The notes under the pieces were generated by a model. The model was given only the letters and a program-made list of their open reading frames with translations. It was not told the origin of the DNA and made no database searches. The position numbers and the translations under genes are program-made. This document shows, one piece after another, positions 23,701-34,929 of a DNA stretch of 64,000 nt (its first letter is position 1; the number at the start of each line of letters is the position of its first letter). Origin of the DNA: Dendrolimus kikuchii (Eukaryota > Arthropoda > Insecta > Lepidoptera > Lasiocampidae); contig CM034389.1 in the NCBI GenBank assembly GCA_019925095.2, positions 16,603,435-16,667,434 of the forward strand, in the 5' to 3' direction.

Positions 23701-24798
23701 GTGAAAATGAAAAATTTATCTCGCAATTATGTATATTGGCCTAATTTAGATAATGAAATTGAAGTTTTATGTCGTGACTGCACTGCCTGTAGACAGCAAA
23801 GAGATGCTCCACCACAGTCTTTGTTACATCCTTGGGTTTTTCCTGCTCGTCCCTGGCAGCGGTTACATATTGATTTTGCAGAGTTTCAAGGGAAACATTA
23901 TCTTGTTACTGTAGATGCACATAGCAAGTGGATTGAGGTTCAAAAGATGACCAATACTACAGCTAGTACAACCATAAATAAATTACGGGAACTTTTTGCT
24001 CGGTTTGGATTGCCATCACAGGTTGTAAGCGATGGCGGTCCACCGTTTGGATCACGCGAATTTGGTGATTATATGAACAAAAATTTAATAACACACACAA
24101 TTACCAGTCCTTATAGACCTGCAGGAAATGGAGCTGCTGAAAATGCGGTAAAATCGGTTAAGCGAGCTATGAAAAAATCTGTGCACGAAGGCGTTGATCT
24201 TGAAACCGCAATTGCACAGTTTTTATTTCAATACCGTAATTGTGACCATGTTACTACTGGTGTGGCACCTGCAGTAGCTATTTTAGGCAGACGTTTACGT
24301 GGAAGATTAGATATTCTCAAACCAAGTACGGAGCGTAATGTAGAAAAAATATGCGAACGCGTAGGTCGTGCACGTCCTGGTGCTGAACGTTATGTTAATG
24401 TTGGAGATCCAGTACTTGCACGAGACTATCGCGCTCGCACTGATAAGTGGGCACCGGCAAATGTAGTAGCTAGAGAGGCCCCGCTGTCTTATAGAGTTAG
24501 ACTATCAGACGGGCATGAGTGGAAGCGTCATATTGATCAAATTATTCCAAATAAAACTACACGGTTGAGCGTTAGCCATTCATTGATAAATAACGAAGCA
24601 GATAACTCTGATAAATCCAAAACAATTGAAGCACCGTCACATATTATACCAGATTCTGCTGATGAAGTTATAGAACATGACATAGATAGAGCTAATAGTC
24701 CAAAGTCAACCTCAAACGATAAAAACGTTATTGAGGATGAATTGCTGCCGAAACGTCTCAGACGTAAATGTATTTACCGTGGCAAATATGTATATTAA
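20752..24798 (+). CDS. Gag-Pol polyprotein, Ty3/gypsy
   Basis: A 1348-residue single polyprotein that packages and copies the element's RNA and integrates the DNA. Gag is roughly residues 1-290 with two zinc knuckles, C230-C233-H237-C242 and C249-C252-H257-C262. Aspartic protease has D327-T-G. Reverse transcriptase spans about 460-640, with D549 and the catalytic pair D611-D612 in an FMDD box. RNase H shows D758, E800, D825 and D873. Integrase has a zinc-binding head (H977 and H980, C1010 and C1013) and a DD35E core at D1041, D1094 and E1130, then a C-terminal module with KWAPANVV and ending in a basic stretch. The ATG lies 65 bp after the primer site. No stop or frameshift separates gag from pol, so the proteins must be cut from one product. 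Residues 165-225 are encoded by unusually GC-rich DNA. No envelope region. Confidence 0.97.
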   Translation: MPIGKVEQFDLSSKKWAAYVRRVEQFITLNEIKPSLQVATLVTLVGEATYDLMCDLCAPNHPEAKNFNELVKIVGDHLEPQRSEIAERHVFRQRRQGLNENLSEYLQVLKHLASTCNFNSTLEENLRDQFVSGLASDDMRSRLFAEPTLTYKRAVELALALEAAERHAQTSGASCAQYGGAAGGSGACEPIHRVTARPRSAQTPPAGRASAYNSSSSAEASFNTRFFRSCWRCGREHKPDVCRFKNYSCDVCGQKGHIKVMCRKNGDKNKQLQPARYRKQNYIEDSDSSDEHQSENIIFNLSTYSQKGKPYLVSAIVNDKKITLELDTGSKLSVISWKFYKEHFKNVSLLPNNLSLYSYVGTVIEPVGYIYVNVVIGKHKAQNLKLFVIKKGGPPLLGRSWLKKLKINNINVNNLLYNIRDLDNFVENLKNEFPTVFSPGLGTCTKKISLKLIDSNPVFIKARPLPLALREPVALELKRLEAEGTIRKVDYSDYGSPIVPVIKKNGDIRICGDYKVTINPKLMREPYPLPRIEELFAALSGGEQFSKIDLTNAYQQLWLEEDSQPCTAITTHVGTYVYRRTPFGLTCIPEKFQKFMEETLKGLKGVAVFMDDIAVSGPDKFTHLSNLKALFARLSEVGLRIKLEKCKFMQDSISYLGFIIDKNGLHPDPNKVKAIVEAPAPSDITQLRSFLGFINYYAKFIPNLSTLLHPLHKLLKKNKIWVWSQECDKAFQSVKNSIANTNVLVHYKPDLPLVLAVDSSSYGIGSVLSHRYPNGEDRPICFASRTLNTAERAYSQIDKEALAIIKGVMKHHQYLYGRHFIIKTDHKPLTFIFGPKFGLPQVASSRLQRYATRLAAYDFDVEFVKSNSNGNADALSRLPLPYEPKNESGLNLVSYINYVEDSFPISAREVALKTQTDEVLSKIYKYIMNGWPTLVNDNEKPYYNRKEYLSIEQGCILYNHRVIIPVLLRKQVLRELHEGHLGVVKMKNLSRNYVYWPNLDNEIEVLCRDCTACRQQRDAPPQSLLHPWVFPARPWQRLHIDFAEFQGKHYLVTVDAHSKWIEVQKMTNTTASTTINKLRELFARFGLPSQVVSDGGPPFGSREFGDYMNKNLITHTITSPYRPAGNGAAENAVKSVKRAMKKSVHEGVDLETAIAQFLFQYRNCDHVTTGVAPAVAILGRRLRGRLDILKPSTERNVEKICERVGRARPGAERYVNVGDPVLARDYRARTDKWAPANVVAREAPLSYRVRLSDGHEWKRHIDQIIPNKTTRLSVSHSLINNEADNSDKSKTIEAPSHIIPDSADEVIEHDIDRANSPKSTSNDKNVIEDELLPKRLRRKCIYRGKYVY

Positions 24799-25125
24799 TT
24801 TTGTAGTACCTAAGCTTTTCTTTCTTAACTAATTTCTTTGATTTCTTACGTTTTATATGTTTCTTTTTATTTCTATATCAAAATACTATTATATGTCCTA
24901 AGGACCTTATCATATTTATTTTATCTTCTTTCTAACAGAAACCCTTTCCATAATTTTTTTTAAATTAATTGGTTTAAGAGTCTATCATGCCCATTTTGTG
25001 TTATCTTTATAAATTATGTTTATAATGTCAAGCAAGTAACAGTCAAGCACAGTTCTTGTGAAAATTAAATAAAATGATAAGGTCACTATTTCTTTTTGCA
25101 TTTTTTTTTTGTTTGCTGTTGTCTT
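24799..25125 (+). other. Gypsy 3' untranslated region
   Basis: AT-rich DNA between the pol stop and the polypurine tract, with no open frame and no sign of an envelope gene. Confidence 0.8.
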
Positions 25126-25136
25126 AAAGGGGGAGG
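25126..25136 (+). promoter_or_regulatory. Polypurine tract
   Basis: AAAGGGGGAGG immediately precedes the 3' LTR, the normal plus-strand priming site. Confidence 0.9.
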
Positions 25137-25248
25137 TGTGGTGTTCTATATTAATTGTGTCATGTAGGTAGTTAGAAAATAAACAGTTACATCGCTGATT
25201 CGGTCTTGTTTTATTGTTCGCCTACGATAAAACCTTTAAATATCCTAC
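25137..25248 (+). repeat. 3' LTR
   Basis: Identical to the 5' LTR. AATAAA at 25178-25183. Confidence 0.95.
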
Positions 25249-28200
25249 TTCTGAAAAGGTAATTTCGGATCTTCTCATATTTTCGCGAGGTTTAGTGTTT
25301 ATCACACTTGAATGGGCTATATCGTTAGCTCATCCAACGAACTCGATTGTCCAGGCAAAAGTTTCGTTTGCCCACCCTCAGATCAAAAGTTATTGAACAA
25401 AAACGTTTTTTTCTGAAAAGGTAATTTCGGTTCTTCCCATATTTTCACGAGGTTTAGTGTTTATCACATTTGAATGAGCTCTATCGTTAGCTCATCCAAC
25501 GAACTCGATTGTCCAGGCAAAAGTTTCGTTTCTCAGAAAAAGTTATTAATTTCGGTTCGGCCCATATTTTCGCGAGGTTTAGTGTTTATCACACTTGAAT
25601 GGGCTATATCGTTAGCTCATCCAACGAACTCGATTGTCCAGGCAAAAGTTTCGTTTGCCCACCCTCAGATCAAAAGTTATTGAACAAAAACGTTTTTTTC
25701 TGAAAAAGTCATTTCGGTTCGGCCCATATTTTCGCGAGGTTTAGTGTTTATCACACTTGAATGGGCTCTATCATTAGCTCATCCAACGAACTCGATTGTC
25801 CAGGCAAAAGTTTCGTTTGCCCACAATCAGATCAAAAGTTATTGAACAAAAACGGTTTTTTTCTGAAAAAGTCATTTCGGTTCTTCCCATATTTTCGCGA
25901 GGTTTAGTGTTTATCACACTTGAATGGGCTCTATCGTTAGCTCATCTAACTTACTCGATTGTCCAGGCAAAAGTTTCGTTTGCCCACCCTCAGATCAAAA
26001 GTTATTGAACAAAAACTTTTTTTTCTGAAAAAGTCATTTCGGTTCTTCCCATATTTTCGCGAGGTTTAGTGTTTATCACACTTGAATGGGCTATATCGTT
26101 AGCTCATCTAACGATCTCGATTGTCCAGGCAAAAGTTTCGTTTGCCCACCCTCAGATCAAAAGTTATTGAACAAAAACTTTTTTCTGAAAAAGTAATTTC
26201 GGTTCTTCCCATATTTTCACGAGGTTTAGTGTTTATCACACTTGAATGGGCTATATCGTTAGCTCATCCAACGAACTCGATTGTCCAGGCAAAAGTTTCG
26301 TTTGCCCACCCTCAGATCAAAAGTTATTGAACAAAAACGTTTTTTTCTGAAAAAGTCATTTCGGTTCGGCCCATATTTTCGCGAGGTTTAGTGTTTATCA
26401 CACTTGAATGGGCTCTATCATTAGCTCATCCAACGAACTCGATTGTCCAGGCAAAAGTTTCGTTTTCAGATCAAAAGTTATTGCCCACAATCAGATCAAA
26501 AGTTATTGAACAAAAACGGTTTTTTTCTGAAAAAGTCATTTCGGTTCTTCCCATATTTTCTTCCCATATTTTCGCGAGGTTTAGTGTTTATCACACTTGA
26601 ATGGGCTTGAATGGGCTCTGCCCATTAGCTCATCCAACGAACTCGATTGTCCAGGCAAAAGTTTCGTTTGCCCACAATCAGATCAAAAGTTATTGAACAA
26701 AAACGGTTTTTTTCTGAAAAAGTCATTTCGGTTCTTCCCATATTTTCGCGAGGTTTAGTGTTTATCACACTTGAATGGGCTCTATCGTTAGCTCATCTAA
26801 CTTACTCGATTGTCCAGGCAAAAGTTTCGTTTGCCCACCCTCAGATCAAAAGTTATTGAACAAAAACGTTAGCTCATCCAACGGATTTTTTTTCTGAAAA
26901 AGTCATTTCGGTTCTTCCCATATTTTCGCGAGGTTTAGTGTTTATCACACTTGAATGGGCTATATCGTTAGCTCATCTAACGATCTCGATTGTCCAGGCA
27001 AAAGTTTCGTTTGCCCACCCTCAGATCAAAAGTTATTGAACAAAAACTGAAAAAGTAATTTCGGTTCTTCCCATATTTTCACGAGGTTTTTTTCTGAAAA
27101 AGTCCAACGAACTCGATTGTCCAGGCAAAAGTTTCGTTTCTCAGATCAAAAGTTATTGAACAAAAACGTGTTTTTCTGAAAAAGTCATTTCGGTTCGGCC
27201 CATATTTTCGCGAGGTTTAGTGTTTATCACACTTGAATGGGCTATATCGTTAGCTCATCCAACGAACTCGATTGTCCAGGCAAAAGTTTCGTTTGTCAGA
27301 TCAAAAGTTATTGAACAAAAACGTTTTTTTCTGAAAAAGTCATTTCGGTTTTCCCATATTTTCGCGAGGTTTAGTGTTTATCACACTTGAATGGGCTCTA
27401 TCGTTAGCTCATCTAACTTACTCGATTGTCCAGGCAAAAGTTTCGTTTGCCCACCCTCAGATCAAAAGTTATTGAACAAAAACGGTTTTTTTCTGAAAAA
27501 GTCATTTCGGTTCTTCCCATATTTTCGCGAGGTTTAGTGTTTATCACACTTGAATGGGCTATATCGTTAGCTCATCCAACGAACTCGATTGTCCAGGCAA
27601 AAGTTTCGTTTGCCCACCCTCAGATCAAAAGTTATTGAACAAAAACGTTTTTTTCTGAAAAGTCATTTCGTCATTTCGGTTCTTCCCATATTTTCGCGAG
27701 GTTTAGTGTTTATCACACTTGAATGGGCTCTATCGTTTCATCCAACGAACTCGATTGTCCAGGTAAAAGTTTCGTTTGCCCACCCTCGAGGTTTGCCCAG
27801 TGTTTATCACAAACTTGAACGGTTTTTTTGGTAATTTTCTTCTCATATTTTCGCGAGGTTTAGTGTTTATCACACATCTAATCGATCTCGATTGTCCAGG
27901 TAAAAGTTTCGTTTGCCCACCCTCAGATCAAAAGTTATTGAACAAAAACTTTTTTTTCTGAAAAAGTCATTTCGGTTCTTCCCATATTTTCGCGAGGTTT
28001 AGTGTTTATCACACTTGAATGGGCTGTATCGTTAGCTCATCTAACGAACTCGATTGTCCAGGCAAAAGTTTCGTTTGCCCACCCTCAGATCAAAAGTTAT
28101 TGAACAAAAACGGTTTTTTTCTGAAAAAGTCATTTCGGTTCTTCTCATATTTTCGCGAGGTTTAGTGTTTATCACACTTGAATGGGCTCTATCGTTAGCT

Positions 28201-28603
28201 CATCTAACGAACTCGATTGTCCAGGCAAAAGTTTCGTTTGCCCACCCTCAGATCAAAAGTTATTGAACAAAAACGTTTTTTTCTGAAAAGGTAATTTCGG
28301 TTCTTCCCATATTTTCACGAGGTTTAGTGTTTATCACATTTGAATGAGCTCTATCGTTAGCTCATCCAACGAACTCGATTGTCCAGGCAAAAGTTTCGTT
28401 TGCCCACCCTCAGATCAAAAGTTATTGAACAAAAACTTTTTTTTCTGAAAAAGTCATTTCGGTTCTTCCCATATTTTCGCGAGGTTTAGTGTTTATCACA
28501 CTTGAATGGGCTGTATCGTTAGCTCATCTAACGTACTCGATTGTCCAGGCAAAAGTTTCGTTTGCCCACCCTCAGATCAAAAGTTATTAAACAAAAACGT
28601 ATT
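25249..28603 (+). repeat. Satellite-like array, FB1 left arm, part 2
   Basis: The array resumes at the gypsy target duplication, with about 21 more landmark motifs. It is less regular than the other arrays: truncated or chimeric units occur near 25530, 26460-26640, 26860-27130, 27290 and 27770-27890. Unit variants (GGCCC or CTTCCC before CATATTTT; CTATATCG or CTCTATCG) alternate. Confidence 0.95.
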
Positions 28604-28795
28604 TTTTACTATTATTATTATTATTATTATATTTGGTCTTTATTGGCCGACATTTTGAATATTTTCATGGTCCGTTGTAATCTATGTGAATGTGTTCTAT
28701 TCTATTTTTTCTAAATTTTTTGATAACTAACGCCGTTTTTTAGTTCTTTGATGTACATCACTGACTTTCTTTTGGACGGTTTGTTTATTAACTTT
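28604..28795. other. FB1 central spacer
   Basis: A single-copy region between the opposed arms. It holds a run of TAT triplets, then TTTATTGGCCGACATTTTGA and CATGGTCCGTTGTAATCTAT, and is nearly identical to 40388-40585 in FB2. It has no meaningful open frame. Its right edge grades into a diverged array motif (GTTCAAAAGTTAATAAAC read on the minus strand). Confidence 0.9.
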
Positions 28796-31404
28796 TGAAC
28801 TAAGGGAGGGTAAACGAACTTTTGCCTGGACAATCGAGTTCGTTGGATGAGCTAACGATATAGCCCATTAAAGTGTGATAAACACTAAACGTCGCGAAAA
28901 TATAGGCCGAACCGAAATTACTTTTTCAGAAAAAACGTTTTGTTCAATAACTTTTTATCTGAGGGTGGGCAAACGAAACTTTTGTCTGGACAATCGAGTT
29001 CGTTGGATGAGCTAACGATATAGCCCATTCAAGTGTGATAAACACTAAACCTCGCGAAAATATGGGAAGAACCGAAATTGCTTTTTCAGAAAAAAACATT
29101 TTTGTTCAATAGCTTTTGATCTAAGGGTGGGTAAACGAAACTTTTGCCTGGACAATCGAGTTCGTTGGATGAGCTAACGATATAGCCCATTCAAGTGTGA
29201 TAAACACTAAACCTCGCGAAAATATGGGAAGAACCGAAATTAGTTTTTCAGAAAAAAACGTTTTTGTTCAATAACTTTTGATCTGAGGGTGGACAAACGA
29301 AACTTTTGCCTGGACAATCGAGTTCGTTGGATGAGCTAACGAGATAGCCCATTCAAGTGTGATAAACACTAAACCTCGCGAAAATATGGAAAGAACCGAA
29401 ATGACTTTTTCGGAAAAAAACGTTTTTGTTCAATAACTTTTGATCTGAGGTTGGACAAACGAAACTTTTGCCTGGAAAATCGAGTTCGTTGGATGAGCTA
29501 ACGAGATAGGCCATTCAAGTGTGATAAACACTAAACCTCGCGAAAATATGGAAAGAACCGAAATGACTTTTTCGGAAAAAAACGTTTTTGTTCAATAACT
29601 TTTGATCTGAGGTTGGACAAACGAAACTTTTGCCTGGAAAATCGAGTTCGTTAGATGAGCTAACGATACAGCCCATTCAAGTGTGATAAACACTAAACCT
29701 CGCGAAAATATGGGAAGAACCGAAATTAATTTTTCAGAAAAAAACGTTTTTGTTCAATAACTTTTGATCTGAGGGTGGGCAAACGAAACTTTTGCCTGGA
29801 CAATCGAGTACGTTAGATGAGCTAACGATATAGCCCATTCAAGTGTGATAAACACTAAACCTCGCGAAAATATGGGAAGAACCGAAATGACTTTTTCAGA
29901 AAAAAACCGTTTTTGTTCAATAACTTTTGATCTGAGGGTGGGCAAACGAAACTTTTGCCTGGACAATCGAGTTCGTTGGATGAGCTAACGATATAGCCTA
30001 TTCAAGTGTGATAAACACTAAACCTCGCGAAAATATGGGCCGAACCGAAATAACTTTTTCAGAAAAAAAACGTTTTTGTTCAATAACTTTTGATCTGAGG
30101 GTGGGCAAACGAAACTTTTGCCTGGACAATCGAGTACGTTAGATGAGCTAACGATATAGCCCATTCAAGTGTGATAAACTCTAAACCTCGCGAAAATATG
30201 GGAAGAACCGAAATTACTTTTTCAGAAAAAAACGTTTTTGTTCAATAACTTTTGATCTGAGGGTGGGCAAACGAAACTTTTGCCTGGACAATCGAGTTCG
30301 TTGGATGAGCTAACGATATAGCCTATTCAAGTGTGATAAACACTAAACCTCGCGAAAATATGGGCCGAACCGAAATAACTTTTTCAGAAAAAAAACGTTT
30401 TTGTTCAATAACTTTTGATCTGAGGGTGGGCAAACGAAACTTTTGCCTGGACAATCGAGTACGTTAGATGAGCTAACGATATAGCCCATTCAAGTGTGAT
30501 AAACACTAAACCTCGCGAAAATATGGGAAGAACCGAAATGACTTTTTCAGAAAAAAACCGTTTTTGTTCAATAACTTTTGATCTGAGGGTGGGCAAACGA
30601 AACTTTTGCCTGGACAATCGAGTTCGTTGGATGAGCTAACGATATAGCCTATTCAAGTGTGATAAACACTAAACCTCGCGAAAATATGGGCCGAACCGAA
30701 ATAACTTTTTCAGAAAAAAAACGTTTTTGTTCAATAACTTTTGATCTGAGGGTGGGCAAACGAAACTTTTGCCTGGACAATCGAGTACGTTAGATGAGCT
30801 AACGATATAGCCCATTCAAGTGTGATAAACTCTAAACCTCGCGAAAATATGGGAAGAACCGAAATGACTTTTTCAGAAAAAACCGTTTTTGTTCAATAAC
30901 TTTTGATCTGAGGGTGGGCAAACGAAACTTTTGCCTGGACAATCGAGTTCGTTGGATGAGCTAACGATATAGCCTATTCAAGTGTGATAAACTCTAAACC
31001 TCGCGAAAATATGGGAAGAACCGAAATGACTTTTTCAGAAAAAAACGTTTTTGTTCAATAACTTTTGATCTGAGGGTGGGCAAACGAAACTTTTGCCTGG
31101 ACAATCGAGTACGTTAGATGAGCTAACGATATAGCCCATTCAAGTGTGATAAACTCTAAACCTCGCGAAAATATGGGAAGAACCGAAATGACTTTTTCAG
31201 AAAAAAACGTTTTTGTTCAATAACTTTTGATCTGAGGGTGGGCAAACGAAACTTTTGCCTGGACAATCGAGTTCGTTGGATGAGCTAACGATATAGCCTA
31301 TTCAAGTGTGATAAACACTAAACCTCGCGAAAATATGAGCCGAACCGAAATGACTTTTTCAGAAAAAAAGGTTTTTGTTCAATAACTTTTGATCTGAGGG
31401 TGGG
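28796..31404 (-). repeat. Satellite-like array, FB1 right arm
   Basis: The same unit reversed, about 17 landmark motifs. A four-unit block recurs: 29754-29966 and 30405-30617 are 651 bp apart and alike, showing block duplication. Units closest to the spacer (28800-29650) are more diverged than those further out. Confidence 0.95.
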
Positions 31405-31650
31405 CAAACGAAACTTTTGCCTGGACAAACATCGACTAACGATGAGCTAACACATGGTATATTGTTTGGATAAAAAATCTCAATTGGAGGTGCCAGCTTC
31501 ACAAACAATTTTTGTTTTTTTTTATAACTTTTGAACCAAGGGTGGGCAAACGAAAATTTTTCCTGGGCAAACGTGGACTAACGATGGACAAACGAATGAG
31601 ATAGTGTAGGTTTAAAAATTCGCATCTCGAGTTGCCAACTTCACAGAGCT
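31405..31650 (-). repeat. FB1 right terminal domain
   Basis: Inverted counterpart of 18235-18527, ending …CTTCACAGAGCT. One base of the 14-bp palindrome seen at the other end is changed (GCATCTCGAGTTGC). Confidence 0.9.
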
Positions 31651-31659
31651 TATCTCTTG
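31651..31659 (+). repeat. FB1 target-site duplication, right
   Basis: TATCTCTTG, matching 18226-18234. Confidence 0.9.
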
Positions 31660-31745
31660 TCTAAAGAGCAGGCGTTAATACAGGATACATTGTATTAAAA
31701 TTTTATGTTACTAGAAGAAGATTCACTTCATTTTATATCGCAAAG
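31660..31745 (+). repeat. Right half of the host repeat split by FB1
   Basis: TCTAAAGAGCAGGCG, TACATTGTATTAAAATTTTA and ATTCACTTCATTTTATATCG follow in the same order as in the complement of 48012-48115. Together with 18173-18234 this restores one repeat copy. Confidence 0.8.
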
Positions 31746-34295
31746 TATCCCATCTCCCGGCATGAAAAGTATTTATGCCCATTTACCGTATTAAAATTAC
31801 AAAATTACCAAAATTACCAAAATGACCAAATCGATCAAAATGGCAATAATTAATAATTAAATAAACGTCATATACTGAAATTGAAATTGAGGCATACACT
31901 GAATTTGTCTCCTTTTTGGTGTCCTCAAATTCGAGTAGCAGGAATAGTTGTATAAGAAGCTCAAAGAGCCAGAAGGAGGGAAGATGTCGGAGACAGGAAT
32001 TTTGACAACTTTGTTTTAATTGAACACATCCTTTATATTAATTGTTACAATATGTTTGACGATGTCTTTTTAGTTCAATGAATGTTTTTCTTTCTTTCCT
32101 TCTACACTAGTATGTGGTTAAACCTGACAGTCGCACAGATTAAAGATTATATCCAAAGATTTTAAAAATATTGCCAATGAATAATTACTGTCTATAGAGG
32201 TTTACCTATACTTTGGCAAAAGAATGTTAACAGCGTTGAACATTTAAAAATTTCAATAATACGGTCTAATCTTAACCAGTAATTGACCAGTGACAAAGTA
32301 ATAAATCATTGTTATGGCTTTATTTTACACCAAATATGAGATTTGGTGCAAAATAAGATTCAATTATGGAACAGTAAACTGAAACCACATTTTACGACTC
32401 TGATAACAAAAGTCATAAAAGAGAGTTCCGCATCAGATAGATGGTAGAAAGATGCAGGTAATACTGGAGACAGGTGCACTTTGTGGCTATAAACTTACCA
32501 CAGAATTATTCCGAGGCACAGTCTGTCGTACGATGCCGCAGTTTCAACATGAACACAGTTAGCTAGTTTATTTTAATAACTGATTACTGACCGCACTTGT
32601 ATTTTTTCTAAGGGTTGGTTTTTCAATCTTTAGATAAACGTTATTACTCGATTGAAGTATATATAGTATAATTATATATTACATATACTCGTATATAACA
32701 AAGGAATGAAAAATATACGTGAATGTACATGAAATATATGTGGGTACAAAAGTATAAAATAATATGATACACATACTCGTATATATGTATATAGTTCACT
32801 AGTAAGAAAAGAATTATTGGATACTTTCTTAGTATACATATTTTTAGTTAATTCAGCTTTTAATTAAATATCTCGATTAGGGTTTTTTTATTTGTTGAGC
32901 TTTCAAATCTATACAAAAATATGTGCCCACCCATTTTTATTTTGAAAATTTTTTTTTTATGTTTGCTTGTAGGCAAACTCGCAAATAGATTTAAAAAAAT
33001 AACAGGTTAATTTGTTTATAGTGTGATATTTTCCGTTACAAGCTACCTTTTAGGTTCGGTAGTCAAATGGCAAAACAAACCCTTTACTGTACGTTCTTCG
33101 GCAGCCACTTGGTTGGTTTTCTTTCTTCATTGCATCAATCTTGTCAACTATTTAACCTCTAATATTATTCATCATTTAATCATTCACACAAATTATTTTT
33201 ACAACTTCAATCAATAAAAAAATTAAAAATGCTTTTAAATCATACAGCAGTAAAATCAGGCCAAAATAATATTTAAAACTACTATTCACAATAAGAATTT
33301 ATCCAGGCTGATTAAATATTTTAAGACTCGTAGACCATTAATAAAATGTTCTTTCAAATAATAAAATAAACAATGGTGGCTAGCTCGGTGCGAATTAAAC
33401 CCATTATTGTACTTTTGTTTGAACTTGTACATTTATAATTTCATACTGTCAAGATGCCAGCAAGACTTCTCAAGATGCCGAATAGAAATTATGTATATTT
33501 ATTCAATAACGGCTCGAAAAACGTTCACTGTGTGTGTGTGAATAACTGATGCGATTTTCCCCTTTGTTCCCATTTTCCATCCCATATTTTTGTTTTCAAC
33601 TTTACTGAATATTTTCATTTACATTTTCTTGTCTCTCAACACATGAGTTATTTTAGCAAGCCGCCCGCGGTTTTTGCACTGCTTCCGGAGGCGTTCGGGC
33701 GCAAAAAGTTTTAGACACTATTCCCTAAGCTTTACACATGTAAATACCTACTTACATTTCGTAACGCCATCGACGTTATAGTACGTTAGGGGGCTGTGGT
33801 AGCGGAATGCTACCGATATAATCTTCGATAACGATTCAGTGCAATAGTGAAATGTTGTGATATTTTACTATATAAGTACGACAAAATGTATTCAGAAGAA
33901 GTTTATATATTATCATAATAATTATGAGCGTTTATCAAAAATTGTGATCGACATAATTTTGTGGTGTCAAACATTTTTGCAAAATAATAACATTAATCAT
34001 ATAGGTTGATATGTGATTTTGGTGACTTCACAATTTATCAAATTATCATTAAAACTATAAAAACACATAAAAATTAAGTCAATTTTATAAAGAAACGATA
34101 ATAACCAATACACTGGAAATTGAAATGTATGGAAAATTGCTTAAAATATCAGAGTACTTTTGACGTAATTGTTGTCATTATTATCAAAAAACCTATTACG
34201 TTAGGTTAGGTTAATAGAATATACTTATATTTTATGAAGGATTTATACCATGAGTGCGTTACTTCTGATTATTTTTTACTATGACGTAGTATCGT
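31746..34295. other. AT-rich DNA with one small hairpin
   Basis: Contains a stem at 32320-32356 (TTATTTTACACCAAAT against ATTTGGTGCAAAATAA) and short A-rich pseudo-repeats near 31793-31860. No gene is supported; the 64-codon frame at 33023-33217 has no motif. Confidence 0.4.
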
Positions 34296-34299
34296 GTAA

Positions 34300-34640
34300 T
34301 TAGTGAAAAAAATTGGAATAGACTATGCAAATGATGGAGAAAACGATGCATTTTTTTTAGATTTCTTGTTTGTTTGTCGATTTGTGTGTTTGATCGAGAT
34401 TCACGTAAAAACAATTGGGCCGATTTCGAAGCGATTTTCATTGATCGACAGCAAATATTTAAACTTAAAATCTGCGCTACTTTTTATTCTATGAATCTCA
34501 AAGGAATTTTTCTGGGAATGACATAAAATGACCAGATTGAAAAAATCATATTCCAATGCGATTTTTTGACTGATCGGCAAAAAATTTTAAAATGTGTCAT
34601 ATTTTTTATTGCGAAACTACCGCGGAAATTTTCCCTGATT
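34300..34640 (+). repeat. Dispersed family B, copy 2
   Basis: Plus-orientation copy: ATTCACGTAAAAACAATTGG, CATTGATCGACAGCAAATAT and CTTAAAATCTGCGCTACTTT align with 53265-53345 and with the complements of 62345-62420 and 14655-14740. Confidence 0.65.
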
Positions 34641-34929
34641 GGTACAAATTAGTTAGATTTCATAAATATTAGCAGGTTTGGATACGATTTCACTGAAACG
34701 ATAGTGTCTTTTTTTAAGGGATACGATACTTTATGTTTGTGGAATGCCGCAGGAATTTTCTCGGGAATGTTATTCATTATATTACTTCAATTCAGGTTGG
34801 CTTCGACTCACCTGTATGTTTTGCTGGGTAGTTGTCAGTGATAGATTATAATTATGGACTTAGTTTCTTTGTTATTATTATGTGTTTTTATATTATAAGT
34901 AACCGAATTACTTTTTATGTAAGTAAAAT

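Larger units (their letters stand above)
20562..25248 (+). mobile_element. Complete Ty3/gypsy LTR retrotransposon (mag-like)
   Basis: A 4687-bp element with identical 112-bp LTRs, a tRNA-primer site, one gag-pol frame, a polypurine tract and a 5-bp target duplication in satellite DNA on both sides. The domain order protease, reverse transcriptase, RNase H, integrase defines Ty3/gypsy. Very short LTRs, a single fused frame and two zinc knuckles recall the mag lineage first described in Bombyx. There is no envelope frame after pol. Identical LTRs and an unbroken frame indicate a recent insertion that may still be mobile. Confidence 0.95.
18235..31650. mobile_element. FB1: giant foldback element with satellite-array arms
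   Basis: It starts AGCTCTGTGAAGTTGGCAAC and ends with its reverse complement, flanked by a perfect 9-bp duplication. The left arm is a plus-orientation array of the 161-163 bp unit (about 35 landmark motifs, split by the gypsy insertion). The right arm is the same array in reverse (about 17). Between them is a spacer of about 190 bp. Excluding the gypsy and its extra duplication the element is about 8.7 kb. No transposase is present, so it depends on an enzyme encoded elsewhere. FB-type elements of Drosophila also have long inverted repeats made of tandem units and make 9-bp duplications; assignment to that group or to Mutator-like elements is inference. Confidence 0.9.

Noticed and set aside
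24799..25136. Envelope gene of the gypsy element
   Set aside because: Only about 330 bp of AT-rich DNA separates pol from the 3' LTR, with no open frame.
18235..31650. CRISPR-like array, because of regular repeats
   Set aside because: Units of 161-163 bp are contiguous with no unique spacers, there are no cas genes, and the genome is eukaryotic.
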